A DNA stretch of 64,000 bases from Actinomyces urinae (GTDB taxonomy: Bacteria > Actinomycetota > Actinomycetes > Actinomycetales > Actinomycetaceae). This document shows, piece after piece, positions 7,655-18,308 of this stretch. The translations under genes were made by a program, and so were the position numbers. The number at the start of each line of letters is the position of its first letter. Positions within the stretch are counted from its first letter, which is position 1. Below the pieces are notes generated by a model. It ran no database searches and was not told the origin of the DNA. It worked only from the letters and a program-made list of their open reading frames with translations. Where the stretch lies: contig NZ_LT632545.1 of NCBI RefSeq assembly GCF_900119695.1, positions 1-64,000 on the forward strand. Reading direction: 5' to 3'.

Positions 7655-9474
7655 GTGAAGAAACAGGGAAGAGCTAAGTCGAGGAAACCGCTTCCTAGCT
7701 TCGACGCTCATCTTGGTCGCGAACAAGCGGCTAAGCCAGAGCGTATTAGTGGAGCGAGCGCGGTTGTGCGTAGTCTTGAATGCCTGGATGTGACCGATAT
7801 TTTTGGCATGCCAGGCGGCGCGATCATTCCCGTTTATGACGCGCTTCTTGATTCGAAGAAGCTGAACGTGATTTTGGTTCGCCATGAGCAGGGTGCCGGT
7901 CACGCGGCTCAGGGTTACGCGATTTCTACGGGCAAGGTCGGTTGTGCCGTGGTTACTTCCGGCCCTGCGGCAACGAATACGTTGACGGCGCTCGCGGATG
8001 CGAACCTCGATTCGGTGCCGATTGTTGTGATCACCGGCCAGGTGGGGGCTAGCTTCATCGGAACTGACGCGTTTCAGGAAGCCGACGTTGTGGGCGCATC
8101 TATGCCGCTTGCGAAGCACTCGTTCCTCGTCACGAAGGCCGAGGACATTCCCAGTAGGATTGCAGAAGCGTTTTACCTGGCATCGTCGGGGCGGCCGGGT
8201 CCTGTCCTCGTGGATATTACCAAATCCGCGCAAAATGAGATGTTTGACTTTTCGTGGCCGCCAAAGCTTGACCTGCCGGGATACCACCCGGCTTCACGTC
8301 CGCACAGCAAACAGGTTCGCGAGGCAGCGAAGGCGATCCATGAGGCCGAGGCTCCCGTGTTCTATGTTGGTGGCGGCATGATTCGTTCCGGAGCGAGCGA
8401 GGATCTAGCCAAACTGGTTGAGCTGACGGATGCGCCCGTGGTGACAACCCTGCCGGCTCGGGGCGCGTTCCCCGACTCAGACCCGCACAACCTGGGAATG
8501 CCGGGCATGCACGGAACTGTGGCCGCTGTGGGGGCACTGCAAAAGGCAGACCTGATCGTCTCTTTGGGAGCGCGTTTTGATGATCGAGTGACCGGCAAGC
8601 TGGATTCGTTTGGCCCGCGCGCGAGAGTTGTCCACGTAGATATTGACGCTGCCGAAATCTCCAAGAATCGCTACGCAGATATTCCGATTGTGGGTGATCT
8701 GGCATTGACCGTGAGCGCGCTTGTGGCCGCTGCAAAACCGTTGTACGAGGAGGAGGCAACCAACCTTTCCGGCTGGTGGCGCTACCTTAATCGTCTGCGC
8801 GAGACGTACCCGCTGGGCTACGAAGAACCGGGCGATGCTATGGCCCCGCAGTACGTGCTCGAGCGCCTATCCGAGGTGGTTGGGCGGGAAGCCATCTACA
8901 CGACGGGCGTGGGCCAGCACCAGATGTGGGCAGCGCAGTTCGTTAAATATGAGAGGCCGCGTAGCTTCATCTCTTCCTGCGGACTTGGCACCATGGGGTA
9001 CTGCGTGCCCGCGGCGATGGGTGCGAAGGTTGGTAACCCAGATCGGGTGGTGTGGGCGATCGACGGTGATGGGAGTTTCCAGATGACTAACCAGGAACTC
9101 GCCACCTGCACTATCAACAACATCCCCATCAAGGTGGCGATTATTAACAACTCGGTGCTCGGCATGGTGCGTCAGTGGCAGAACCTGTTTTACAACGAGC
9201 GATACTCACACACCTACTTGAACACCACGGAAGCGCAGATTCCGGATTTCTTAAAACTCGCAGACGCTTACGGCATGGCGGCGCGCCGGGTTACTAAGCC
9301 GGAGGAAGTTGATGAGGCTATCGAGTGGGCAATGTCAATCAACGACCGCCCCGTCCTCATCGATTTTAGGGTGTCGAAGGATGCGATGGTGTGGCCGATG
9401 GTGGCTGCGGGCGTCTCCAACGATGAGATAAATTACGCGCGCGGTATCGCGCCTGAGTGGGAAGAGGACGTCTA

Positions 9475-9475
<1 letters not shown>
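7655..9475 (+). CDS. ilvB: Acetolactate synthase, large (catalytic) subunit
   Basis: Condenses two pyruvates to acetolactate, or pyruvate plus 2-oxobutyrate to acetohydroxybutyrate; the first common step to valine, leucine and isoleucine. It is 606 aa, with an N-terminal ThDP domain carrying the catalytic Glu in [15 protein letters not shown], a central FAD-type domain and a C-terminal ThDP domain with [14 protein letters not shown], the Mg-ThDP motif. About 40 residues precede the family core. The start codon GTG is preceded by GGGAGACTGAA. Its stop shares one base with the ilvN start, so the subunits are translationally coupled. Expression should be set by the leader attenuator upstream. 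Confidence 0.97.
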
Positions 9476-11011
<1,536 letters not shown>

Positions 11012-11028
11012 ACCTGGCTGTAAGTAGA

Positions 11029-11065
11029 AGTATGGGAGCACTTGCAAGTGCTCCCATACTTTTTG
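11029..11065 (+). terminator. Terminator of ilvBNC
   Basis: A perfect palindrome at 11029-11060 (about 15-bp stem) followed by a T-run to 11065, 17 nt after the ilvC stop. It separates ilvC from the convergent DUF1015 gene. Confidence 0.9.
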
Positions 11066-11082
11066 TTTAGTAACCCTTTTGT

Positions 11083-12318
11083 CTAGGAGATTTGCCTGGT
11101 CTCCAGGTAATAACGTTTTTCATTGGCCTCGCCCAGCGAAAACGATTTGCGCGGCATAGCCCCCTGTTTTGCCACGTATTCAAAAAGGGAAGAGCGATCC
11201 AACGCCGGCAGGTCAATACCGAGTGCATTTTCCTCATTTACGAGGCGAGCAAGCTCGTCCTCGCCGTGAATGTACTCGCACGCGTGGGCTGGGTCTAACC
11301 CAAGATCGCTAATGAGCTGGTCAATTAGTTCTTGTACCGGTTCAACCACAAGGGCACCCGGTTGAACGAGCTTTAACGTGTCACGCCCGCTCGCGGTGAG
11401 AAGATCAATCGCGACAACCTCGCCATCATGGTTCTCGTTCCATTTGTCGGCGGCATCGAGCAGTTGCTGCGCCGAAATGCCGCGCAAAAGGCGGTGGATT
11501 GGCTCCATGACCAAGCCATCATCATGCACGTTGATAAGTTCAACCAGCGCGAATCTTGCCGGATGATTTGCAAGCTCAGATGCCGAAAGCGTGGGCTTCA
11601 GGTGCTCCCAGTGAGACTTCGCGGCCGCAAGCGAATGGTTACCATCGCCCACAATAAAGCGGAAACCGTGGCGCTGTTCAAGTCCATCAAGAACGCTCTT
11701 GATGGACGCCCACAGCTGGGAATCGCCGGGGATGTGCCAGCCCTTGACGCTGCCGCCTTCTTGCATCAGGTCGGTACTATACAGCGGGCTTAGCGTGGTG
11801 GGATCAATGAGTTTTTGGACCTCGAAGTCGGGGTCATCGTAGAGAACCTGCACGTGCGGAAGTTCCAGTGCGGCGCCGCGGCGCACGGCCTCGCGAGCGG
11901 GAATACGCTCTAAAACAGTGGCTTCGGACGCGCGTGCATCAACTTCTTGGCCCGTGTATGAATAGGTTTCGAGGTCGAGCGCAAGCACGAGGCTGCGGCG
12001 TTTTTTTACGTATGGTGTCGCTCGCTCCGTGTAGATAACGGCGTTTTCAACCACCTCAATATGGGAGTCGAGGTATTCGTGCATAGCAACGTGTGCTGCC
12101 TTCACGCGGGCTTGCAACTCCTCCTCATTCTCGATCGCCAAATAAACTTCCGGAACGATCATGCGCAACGTGGATGGCGCACTGCCTACTATTTGTTCAA
12201 CTTCTCTCCAATACGCGGGTGAGGCAGAAAACTGATCCGCGGCAATCACACACCATTTATATAGGTCTGCTTCTTTTGGTAGGCCAATGTTTGCGGGGAA
12301 AACTTGAGCAGTGGTCAA
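11083..12318 (-). CDS. DUF1015 family protein
   Basis: A 411-aa soluble protein of unknown function. Recognised by the N-terminal VFPANIG segment, the middle region LVLALDLETYSY and the conserved motif FIVGDGNHSLAAAK near residue 225, equivalent to the DGHHR-type motif of DUF1015 proteins. The family often sits near serine/phosphoglycerate metabolism genes, but its reaction is unknown. The start is TTG with AAGGAG five bases upstream. It lies between convergent ilvBNC and divergent ilvE, sharing the 156-nt upstream region with ilvE; any link to branched-chain metabolism rests on position only. Confidence 0.85.
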   Translation of the reverse strand: MTTAQVFPANIGLPKEADLYKWCVIAADQFSASPAYWREVEQIVGSAPSTLRMIVPEVYLAIENEEELQARVKAAHVAMHEYLDSHIEVVENAVIYTERATPYVKKRRSLVLALDLETYSYTGQEVDARASEATVLERIPAREAVRRGAALELPHVQVLYDDPDFEVQKLIDPTTLSPLYSTDLMQEGGSVKGWHIPGDSQLWASIKSVLDGLEQRHGFRFIVGDGNHSLAAAKSHWEHLKPTLSASELANHPARFALVELINVHDDGLVMEPIHRLLRGISAQQLLDAADKWNENHDGEVVAIDLLTASGRDTLKLVQPGALVVEPVQELIDQLISDLGLDPAHACEYIHGEDELARLVNEENALGIDLPALDRSSLFEYVAKQGAMPRKSFSLGEANEKRYYLETRQIS

Positions 12319-12474
12319 GGCGACTCCTTCAGCTGACTCCCTCCATCATCGCAGATTGGGCAGGGCCTTGTTAGGTCGTATCGAAAGGTAGAGCGTTCAC
12401 GCTATGACCACTGCGGGTGCGAGGGGAGCGCGATACCTAAAATAGACTTAAATCGAAGCGAGGAAGGAAGCATC

Positions 12475-13626
12475 ATGAGCGACGGGCTAAGCCACAACAT
12501 GACGGCGTTGGAAGCCGAGGGGGCGCGAACGCTATCGGCGGCCAAGGACGTGGCACAACGTTTTGAGGTACAGCCACATCCGGCGCCTGCGAGCGAGGAA
12601 GCCTGGGCGAAGGCGATGGATGAGCTGAGCTTTGGTGCGGCCTATTCGGACCACATGGCCCGTGCGATTTGGACAAAAGGGCAGGGGTGGCACAGCAAGC
12701 AGGTTGTCCCGTTTGGCCCGCTCACCCTATCGCCGGCAGCCGCGGTGCTGCATTATGGGCAAGAGATTTTTGAGGGAATGAAGGCATACCGTCACGATGA
12801 CGGGTCAATCTGGACTTTCCGCCCCGGCTATAACGCGGCCCGCTTCAATGCGTCAGCAAGGCGTATGTGCATGCCTCAAATGGAGGTGGAGGATTTTGTG
12901 GGTGCCATCGCCGCCCTCGTTACCGAGGATGCGAAGTGGGTGCCCACTCCGTTTGGTTCCTCTCTGTATCTGCGACCGGTCATGTTTGCCTCCGAGGCGT
13001 TCCTGGGCGTGCACGCCGCTGCGGAGTACACCTTCTTGACTATTGCCACCCCAGTTGGCCTCTACTTCAAGGATGGTTTAAGCCCCGTATCGATTTGGGT
13101 TTCGGACGGGTTCCACCGCGCTGGCCCCGGCGGAACGGGAGCAGCAAAGACGGGCGGGAACTACGCTGGCGCCCTCCTGCCCCAAGAAGAGGCGGCAGAT
13201 GCTGGATTCGACCAGGTTTGTTTCCTGGATGCGCGTGAGAACCAGTATTTGGAAGAACTGGGCGGCATGAACGTGTTTGTGGTGCGTAGTGATGGTTCGG
13301 TGCGTACACCGAGCCTTACGGGCACCATTTTGGAGGGCTCCACCCGGTCTGCAATTATTCGCCTGCTGCGCGACCGCGGAACTCCTGTTTTTGAAGAGAG
13401 GATCCGCCTATCCGATTTGGCCAAGGACATTAGGAGCGGTGAGGTAACTGAGATGTTCGCCTGTGGAACTGCTGCGGTGGTAACGCCAATCGGCAGACTT
13501 GCGTCAAAGGACTTCGACCTGGAGATTCCTGGATCGGCGCTCACCTTGTCGATCTACAACCAACTGGTTGGCATTCAAAATGGGCACGAGCCAGACCCGT
13601 ACCACTGGCTCTACCGCATCGTATAG
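12475..13626 (+). CDS. ilvE: Branched-chain amino acid aminotransferase
   Basis: PLP enzyme of fold type IV performing the last step to Val, Leu and Ile (and the first of their catabolism), glutamate being the amino donor. At 383 aa it is the longer class II BCAT type usual in actinobacteria. Visible: GQEIFEGMKAY (95-105), RPVMFASE (167-174), the PLP lysine in GAAKTGGNYA (Lys225) and ELGGMNVFVV. The ATG is preceded by GAGGAAGGAAG. A -10-like TAAAAT lies at 12438-12443. Confidence 0.96.
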   Translation: MSDGLSHNMTALEAEGARTLSAAKDVAQRFEVQPHPAPASEEAWAKAMDELSFGAAYSDHMARAIWTKGQGWHSKQVVPFGPLTLSPAAAVLHYGQEIFEGMKAYRHDDGSIWTFRPGYNAARFNASARRMCMPQMEVEDFVGAIAALVTEDAKWVPTPFGSSLYLRPVMFASEAFLGVHAAAEYTFLTIATPVGLYFKDGLSPVSIWVSDGFHRAGPGGTGAAKTGGNYAGALLPQEEAADAGFDQVCFLDARENQYLEELGGMNVFVVRSDGSVRTPSLTGTILEGSTRSAIIRLLRDRGTPVFEERIRLSDLAKDIRSGEVTEMFACGTAAVVTPIGRLASKDFDLEIPGSALTLSIYNQLVGIQNGHEPDPYHWLYRIV

Positions 13627-13641
13627 CTGGTGGTAGATAGA

Positions 13642-13677
13642 AGTGGTACCCATCGCCGTTGGGCGATGGGTACCACT
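13642..13677. terminator. Hairpin between ilvE and the CsbD-like gene
   Basis: A 16-bp perfect stem (13642-13657 with 13662-13677) with a 4-nt loop between two convergent genes. Poor T-runs on both sides; probably a shared terminator. Confidence 0.7.
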
Positions 13678-13694
13678 GCATTTGCAAGTCTTGT

Positions 13695-13907
13695 TTACTC
13701 GCCGAATTCCTTCTTCAGCTTGTCAACGCCGGCCTTCAGGTCCTCGCCAGCCTGCTCTGCCTTGCCCTTGACATCCTCAGCAAAATCCTTGATCTTGCCT
13801 GCAACCTGATCTGCCTTACCTTCGGCCTTCAGATCCTTGTCCTGGGAGACCTCGCCAGCAACTTCCTTCGCTTTACCGGCGATCTTGTCTTTCATGCCGT
13901 CTGCCAT
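13695..13907 (-). CDS. CsbD-like small stress protein
   Basis: A 70-aa, highly charged, Lys/Glu/Ala-rich protein starting MADGMKDKIAGKAKEVAGE, with repeated GKxKxxAGE-type segments as in the CsbD family. These proteins are general-stress-induced in several bacteria; their molecular role is unknown. ATG is preceded by TTAGGAG. A TACAAT hexamer upstream on the minus strand (near 13953) may be its -10. It lies downstream of ilvD on the same strand but 111 nt away, so it is probably independent. Confidence 0.85.
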   Translation of the reverse strand: MADGMKDKIAGKAKEVAGEVSQDKDLKAEGKADQVAGKIKDFAEDVKGKAEQAGEDLKAGVDKLKKEFGE

Positions 13908-14018
13908 GGTTAACTCCTAACTATTGAAAATCGGAACATATATTATTGTAGCGTCTCCACCTTAAAGTTTCCTGGGCAAATCGCATAAAACCGCTCCAAA
14001 CTGGGCGAACGTCTTAGC

Positions 14019-15899
14019 CTAAATCTGCTTTCTTTGCACCAAAGAGATGTCTCTTACCGCGCCTTGTGACGCCGAAGTAGCAGTCATCGCATACAGCTTC
14101 AAAGCATCTGAAACTTCGCGTTTACGCTCCTTCGGAGTCCACGGTTCACTGCGCTCTAACTGCTTGTTGCGGCGCTGGGCAAGTACCTCCTCGGGCACAT
14201 CCAGCGTGAGCTCGCGCCGATCCACGTCGATGATGACGCGATCCCCATCCTCAATCAGGCCAATCGCGCCGCCCGCCGCGGCCTCGGGAGAAATGTGCCC
14301 CACGGAAATGCCGGAAGTGCCACCCGAGAAACGCCCATCTGTAATCAGTGCAACCTTCTTCCCTAGGCCGCGACCCTTGATAAAGGAGGTCGGGTACAGC
14401 ATCTCTTGCATTCCCGGCCCGCCCGATGGGCCCTCGTAGCGGATCACAACCACGTGGCCTTCGTGCACGGTCTTGTTCAGGATCTTCTCAATAGCCTCTT
14501 CCTGGGACTCAAACACGATTGCTTCCCCCTCAAAATGGAAGAGGGACGGATCGATACCAGCCGCCTTGATCACCGCGCCTTCAGCTGCCAAATTGCCGTG
14601 CAACACGGTCAAGCCGCCACTGGCAACGTAAGCGTGTTCTACAGACCGGATACAACCAGCCTCGCGGTCGGTATCCAGCTCTCTCCACCTGTTGGCGGTC
14701 GAGAATGGCTCGGTTGTGCACACATTACCGGGCGCGGCTGAGAACAACTCAAGGGCCTCAGTCGACGGTGCGCCCCCACGGATGTCCCATTGCGTGAGCC
14801 ACGACTTCAAATCAGGGGAGTGAACTGCGTGCACCGAATGCTTCAATAGCCCAGCGCGGTCAAGCTCGCCCAGCAACGCCGGTACGCCGCCCGCGCGATG
14901 CACGTCCTCCATGTGGTAATCATTGTGGTTTGGGGCCACCTTCGACAGCGTTGGCACGGTATCTCCCAGCCGGCCAATGTCGTCCATGTCAAAATCAACG
15001 CCGCCTTCGCGAGCCGCTGCCAGCAAGTGAAGAACTGTATTGGATGATCCTCCCATTGCCATGTCCAGGCTCATTGCGTTTTCAAAAGCATCCTTGGTGG
15101 CCATATTTCGGGGCAGTACAGACTCGTCTTCGCCATCGTAATAACGCTTCGCGAGTTCAACAACGAGGCTTCCTGCGCGCTCAAACAGGCCGCGGCGAGC
15201 CTCATGCGTTGCAAGCGTTGAACCATTACCAGGCAGCGATAGGCCGAGGGCTTCGGTCAAACAATTCATCGAGTTGGCTGTGAACATGCCGGAGCACGAG
15301 CCGCACGTGGGGCACGCGAGTTTTTCGATCTGCAGCAGCTGCGCATCCGAAACCGCATCGTCAGCCGTTGCATTCATGACGGTTACGAGGTTGCCGTGCC
15401 CTTCTTTAGAATCGCCCAAGATCACATTCGGATCGATGTTCTTCCCGGCCTCCATGGGGCCACCCGAGACGAACACAGTGGGAATGTTAAGACGCAGTGC
15501 AGCCAGTAGCATGCCCGGCGTGATCTTGTCGCAGTTCGAAACACATACGAGGGCATCGGCGCAATGGGCGTTCACCATATATTCAACCGCGTCGGCAATC
15601 ACCTCGCGGGAGGGCAGGGAATAAAGCATGCCCGAGTGTCCCATCGCAATACCGTCATCGACCGCGATGGTGTTGAACTCTTTTGATACCCCGCCCGTTT
15701 CAGCCACGGACTTTGCAATAATCTTGCCTACATCGCGCAGATGCACATGACCGGGAACAAACTGTGTAAACGAGTTCGCGATTGCGATGATTGGCTTGCC
15801 AAAGTCAGAATCCTCCATGCCCGTGGCGCGCCAGAGTGCGCGGGCCCCAGCCATGTTTCGCCCTGCTGTTGAAGTATTTGAACGTAGCGCAAAAGCCAT
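14019..15899 (-). CDS. ilvD: Dihydroxy-acid dehydratase
   Basis: Dehydrates the 2,3-dihydroxy acids to 2-oxo acids, the third common step in Ile/Val synthesis; Fe-S dependent. Cysteine motifs are NCDKITPGM (Cys123) and [12 protein letters not shown] (from about 196), and the C-terminal [11 protein letters not shown] is present. I start at ATG 15899 (626 aa, the family's usual size) because GAAAGGG precedes it; the longer frame to 15998 would add 33 residues lacking family similarity. It is transcribed away from lplA and completes the ilv set of the window (ilvA and leuABCD are not here). Confidence 0.96.
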   Translation of the reverse strand: MAFALRSNTSTAGRNMAGARALWRATGMEDSDFGKPIIAIANSFTQFVPGHVHLRDVGKIIAKSVAETGGVSKEFNTIAVDDGIAMGHSGMLYSLPSREVIADAVEYMVNAHCADALVCVSNCDKITPGMLLAALRLNIPTVFVSGGPMEAGKNIDPNVILGDSKEGHGNLVTVMNATADDAVSDAQLLQIEKLACPTCGSCSGMFTANSMNCLTEALGLSLPGNGSTLATHEARRGLFERAGSLVVELAKRYYDGEDESVLPRNMATKDAFENAMSLDMAMGGSSNTVLHLLAAAREGGVDFDMDDIGRLGDTVPTLSKVAPNHNDYHMEDVHRAGGVPALLGELDRAGLLKHSVHAVHSPDLKSWLTQWDIRGGAPSTEALELFSAAPGNVCTTEPFSTANRWRELDTDREAGCIRSVEHAYVASGGLTVLHGNLAAEGAVIKAAGIDPSLFHFEGEAIVFESQEEAIEKILNKTVHEGHVVVIRYEGPSGGPGMQEMLYPTSFIKGRGLGKKVALITDGRFSGGTSGISVGHISPEAAAGGAIGLIEDGDRVIIDVDRRELTLDVPEEVLAQRRNKQLERSEPWTPKERKREVSDALKLYAMTATSASQGAVRDISLVQRKQI

Positions 15900-16007
15900 C
15901 GCTAACCCTTTCCGTGTTTCCTCAAGCATATTTTGGTTGCTACTTTCGCGGCGCGCCAACTCGCATACCGAACAGTGACCAAAACCCCGCCCGTGCAAAG
16001 CCCTCCG

Positions 16008-16037
16008 TTAGGAGAGTTGGCCGGGGCTACATAAGAT
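16008..16037 (+). promoter_or_regulatory. lplA promoter (leaderless)
   Basis: TAAGAT (16032-16037) ends 6 nt before the ATG, with TTAGGA 18 nt further upstream. There is no Shine-Dalgarno at the usual distance, so the mRNA probably begins at the start codon. Confidence 0.45.
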
Positions 16038-16043
16038 GGAAAT

Positions 16044-17093
16044 ATGCACGGTGAATATAAGGTTCCAGGCGGGAAACTGGTTGTTGTTGATTTAGACGTT
16101 GCAGATGGAGCGCTTGCAAACGTTCGTATCTCCGGTGACTTCTTCCTCGAACCCGATGAAGCATTATTTCGCATGACTGCGGCGCTCGAAGGCCTCGTAG
16201 AGCATTCCAGCGCGAACGAAATCACTGCCGCGCTGGATGCGGTAGTGCTACCTACAGATACTTTGTTTGGCCTCACCACGCGCGGCGTTGCAATAGCTGT
16301 GCGCCGCGCGCTTGGCAAGGCTTTGGACTGGTCCGATATCGACTTTGAAGTAATCCACGGCCCGACAATCGATCCAATGCTCAACGTTGTCATGGATGAA
16401 ACACTCGTGGAGGACGTGGCTGCAGGCCGGCGCAAACCATTCATGCGCATCTGGGAGTGGAACGCGCCCCAAGTGGTAATTGGATCCTTCCAGTCGTACT
16501 CAAACGAGATCGATGAGGACGGTATCAAGAAGCATGGCATCGTGGTTTCTCGCCGCGTCACCGGGGGCGGCGCCATGTTCATGGAGCCGGGTAACTGTGT
16601 TACCTACTCGTTGGTTATCCCCACCGGCCTCGTTGATGGACTTTCGTTTGAAGAGTCTTACCCGTTCCTTGACGAGTGGTGCATGGAATCCCTCGGAAAA
16701 GTTGGCGTGAAGGCCTTCTATATTCCGCTCAACGACATCTCTTCCGAAAAGGGCAAAATCGGCGGCGCGGCCCAGAAGCGGTTTGCCAACGGGTATATGG
16801 TTCACCACGTCACCATGGCCTACGACATTGACACGGTGAAAATGCTTGAGACCCTGCGGATTGGCAAGGAGAAGCTCAAAGATAAAGGTACCCGCTCCGC
16901 GATTAAACGCGTTGATCCTATGAAGTCGCAAACCGGCATGGCGCGCGAAGACATCATCGAGGTATTCCTGGATCACTTCCGCACCAAGTACAACGCGACG
17001 CCAAGTGAAATCACCGATGCTGACATCGCAACCGCTAAAGAAAGAGCGCGCACCAAGTTCGCCACACCGGAGTGGGTAAAGCGCCTCCCGTAG
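16044..17093 (+). CDS. lplA: Lipoate-protein ligase with N-terminal accessory domain
   Basis: Attaches lipoate to E2/H-protein lysines through lipoyl-AMP. Of 349 aa, residues 1-80 resemble the small accessory domain that is C-terminal in E. coli LplA, and about 100-330 form the catalytic biotin/lipoate-ligase fold with RRVTGGGAMF (170-179) and the lipoate/AMP-binding lysine in KIGGAAQKR (Lys238). The domain order is thus swapped relative to E. coli; in Thermoplasma these domains are separate proteins. First gene of an operon with yggS (9-nt gap) and yccF. Confidence 0.9.
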   Translation: MHGEYKVPGGKLVVVDLDVADGALANVRISGDFFLEPDEALFRMTAALEGLVEHSSANEITAALDAVVLPTDTLFGLTTRGVAIAVRRALGKALDWSDIDFEVIHGPTIDPMLNVVMDETLVEDVAAGRRKPFMRIWEWNAPQVVIGSFQSYSNEIDEDGIKKHGIVVSRRVTGGGAMFMEPGNCVTYSLVIPTGLVDGLSFEESYPFLDEWCMESLGKVGVKAFYIPLNDISSEKGKIGGAAQKRFANGYMVHHVTMAYDIDTVKMLETLRIGKEKLKDKGTRSAIKRVDPMKSQTGMAREDIIEVFLDHFRTKYNATPSEITDADIATAKERARTKFATPEWVKRLP

Positions 17094-17102
17094 GTGATAG
17101 CT

Positions 17103-17816
17103 ATGACTGTGACGCACATTTCTACACGCATCGAGCAGATCCTGAGCGAGATGGAGGACGCAGCCACCGCCTCGGGGCGTCCGGCAAGCGACATCGACCT
17201 GGAACTTGCCATCAAAACGCGTAGCACCGAGGAATGCGAAGCTGCGGCGCGCGCTCTCATCGAGCTTGGCCACCCCGTCCTGATGGGACAGAACCGCGTC
17301 CAAGAGGCCGAAGTAACCACGCCGTACCTGCGCGAGCTCGGCCTTGCCAATCTAACTACCACGATGATCGGCCCGCTCCAGACCAACAAGATCAACAAAG
17401 CCCTGCGGGTGGTTGATCAGATTGAAACCGTTGATTCACTGCGTCTAGCCGAGGCAATCAGCAAGCGGGTCAAAGACCGGTGTATAGACGTCATGATCCA
17501 GGTGAATACTTCGGGTGAAGAATCAAAATCTGGAACTGGGCCGGCAGAAGCCATTGATGTAGCACAGCAAATTGCCGAGCTGGAGAACCTGCGTGTCATC
17601 GGCTTTATGACTATCGGTGCGCATACCACCGACGAGGCGGTGATCCGCAAGTCGTTTTCTGACCTGCGCGAAATTCGTGACCGGGCTCTGAAACTGCCTG
17701 GACTTCGAGATGCGCGTGAGCTCTCAATGGGAATGACTTCCGACTTCGCGCTTGCTATAGCTGAAGGGGCCACGCGAGTTAGAATGGGATCTGCAATTTT
17801 TGGAGCAAGGAAGTAA
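17103..17816 (+). CDS. yggS: YggS/PLPBP-family pyridoxal-phosphate-binding protein
   Basis: A 237-aa alanine-racemase-like barrel that binds PLP and helps vitamin B6 and amino-acid homeostasis; not an enzyme in characterised members. The PLP lysine is in LAIKTRS (Lys38), followed by GQNRVQEAE, IGPLQTNKIN, VNTSGEESKSG and the C-terminal LSMGMTSDF/IAEGATRVRMGSAIFG blocks. ATG 17103 is preferred over GTG 17094, which abuts the lplA stop, because GTAGGTG lies upstream at a suitable spacing. The yccF start follows two bases after its stop. Confidence 0.92.
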   Translation: MTVTHISTRIEQILSEMEDAATASGRPASDIDLELAIKTRSTEECEAAARALIELGHPVLMGQNRVQEAEVTTPYLRELGLANLTTTMIGPLQTNKINKALRVVDQIETVDSLRLAEAISKRVKDRCIDVMIQVNTSGEESKSGTGPAEAIDVAQQIAELENLRVIGFMTIGAHTTDEAVIRKSFSDLREIRDRALKLPGLRDARELSMGMTSDFALAIAEGATRVRMGSAIFGARK

Positions 17817-17818
17817 AA

Positions 17819-18214
17819 ATGCGCACAATCCTAAACATCATTTGGCTTATTTTCGCAGGTATCGAACTGGCGCTAATGTACCTGTTCTTCGGCCTGCTCG
17901 CCTTCATTCCAATCATTACGATCCCCGCAGGCGTGGCGTCGTTTCGAATGGCTGCCTACGTGATCTGGCCGTTTGGGCGCAAAGTTGTTGACAAGCCGGG
18001 AGCGGGCGTCGGCTCTGCGCTCATGAACGTCGTATGGTTCCTGATTGCGGGCCTCTGGCTTGCTATCGGGCATATTGCCACGGCGTTTACCCTCGCCATC
18101 ACGATCATTGGCATTCCAATGGCAATCGCCAACCTGAAACTCATTCCGGTAACCTGCTTCCCGTTTGGAAAGCAGATCGTGGCAACTGATGGACAAAGCG
18201 GAGTGCTTGCCTAA
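17819..18214 (+). CDS. yccF: YccF-family (DUF307) inner-membrane protein
   Basis: A 131-aa membrane protein with two copies of the YccF domain, each with a paired hydrophobic helix and a conserved PFG segment (WPFGRKVV and FPFGKQIV). Function unknown. ATG with AAGGAA upstream, directly following yggS, so co-transcribed with lplA-yggS. It converges on the helicase gene; the 94-nt gap shows no convincing terminator. Confidence 0.88.
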   Translation: MRTILNIIWLIFAGIELALMYLFFGLLAFIPIITIPAGVASFRMAAYVIWPFGRKVVDKPGAGVGSALMNVVWFLIAGLWLAIGHIATAFTLAITIIGIPMAIANLKLIPVTCFPFGKQIVATDGQSGVLA

Positions 18215-18308
18215 ATCGCAGTTAGCGCCGCGGGGCAAACGCGTAGCCGACCACCTGGTCTTCCAGTTGAAGATATGCGGTAGCCGTCCGTTCTATACGT
18301 CAAGTTGC

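Noticed and set aside
15902-15998. 33-residue longer ilvD starting at 15998
   Set aside because: No ribosome-binding site or family similarity; ATG 15899 has GAAAGGG upstream and gives the normal length.
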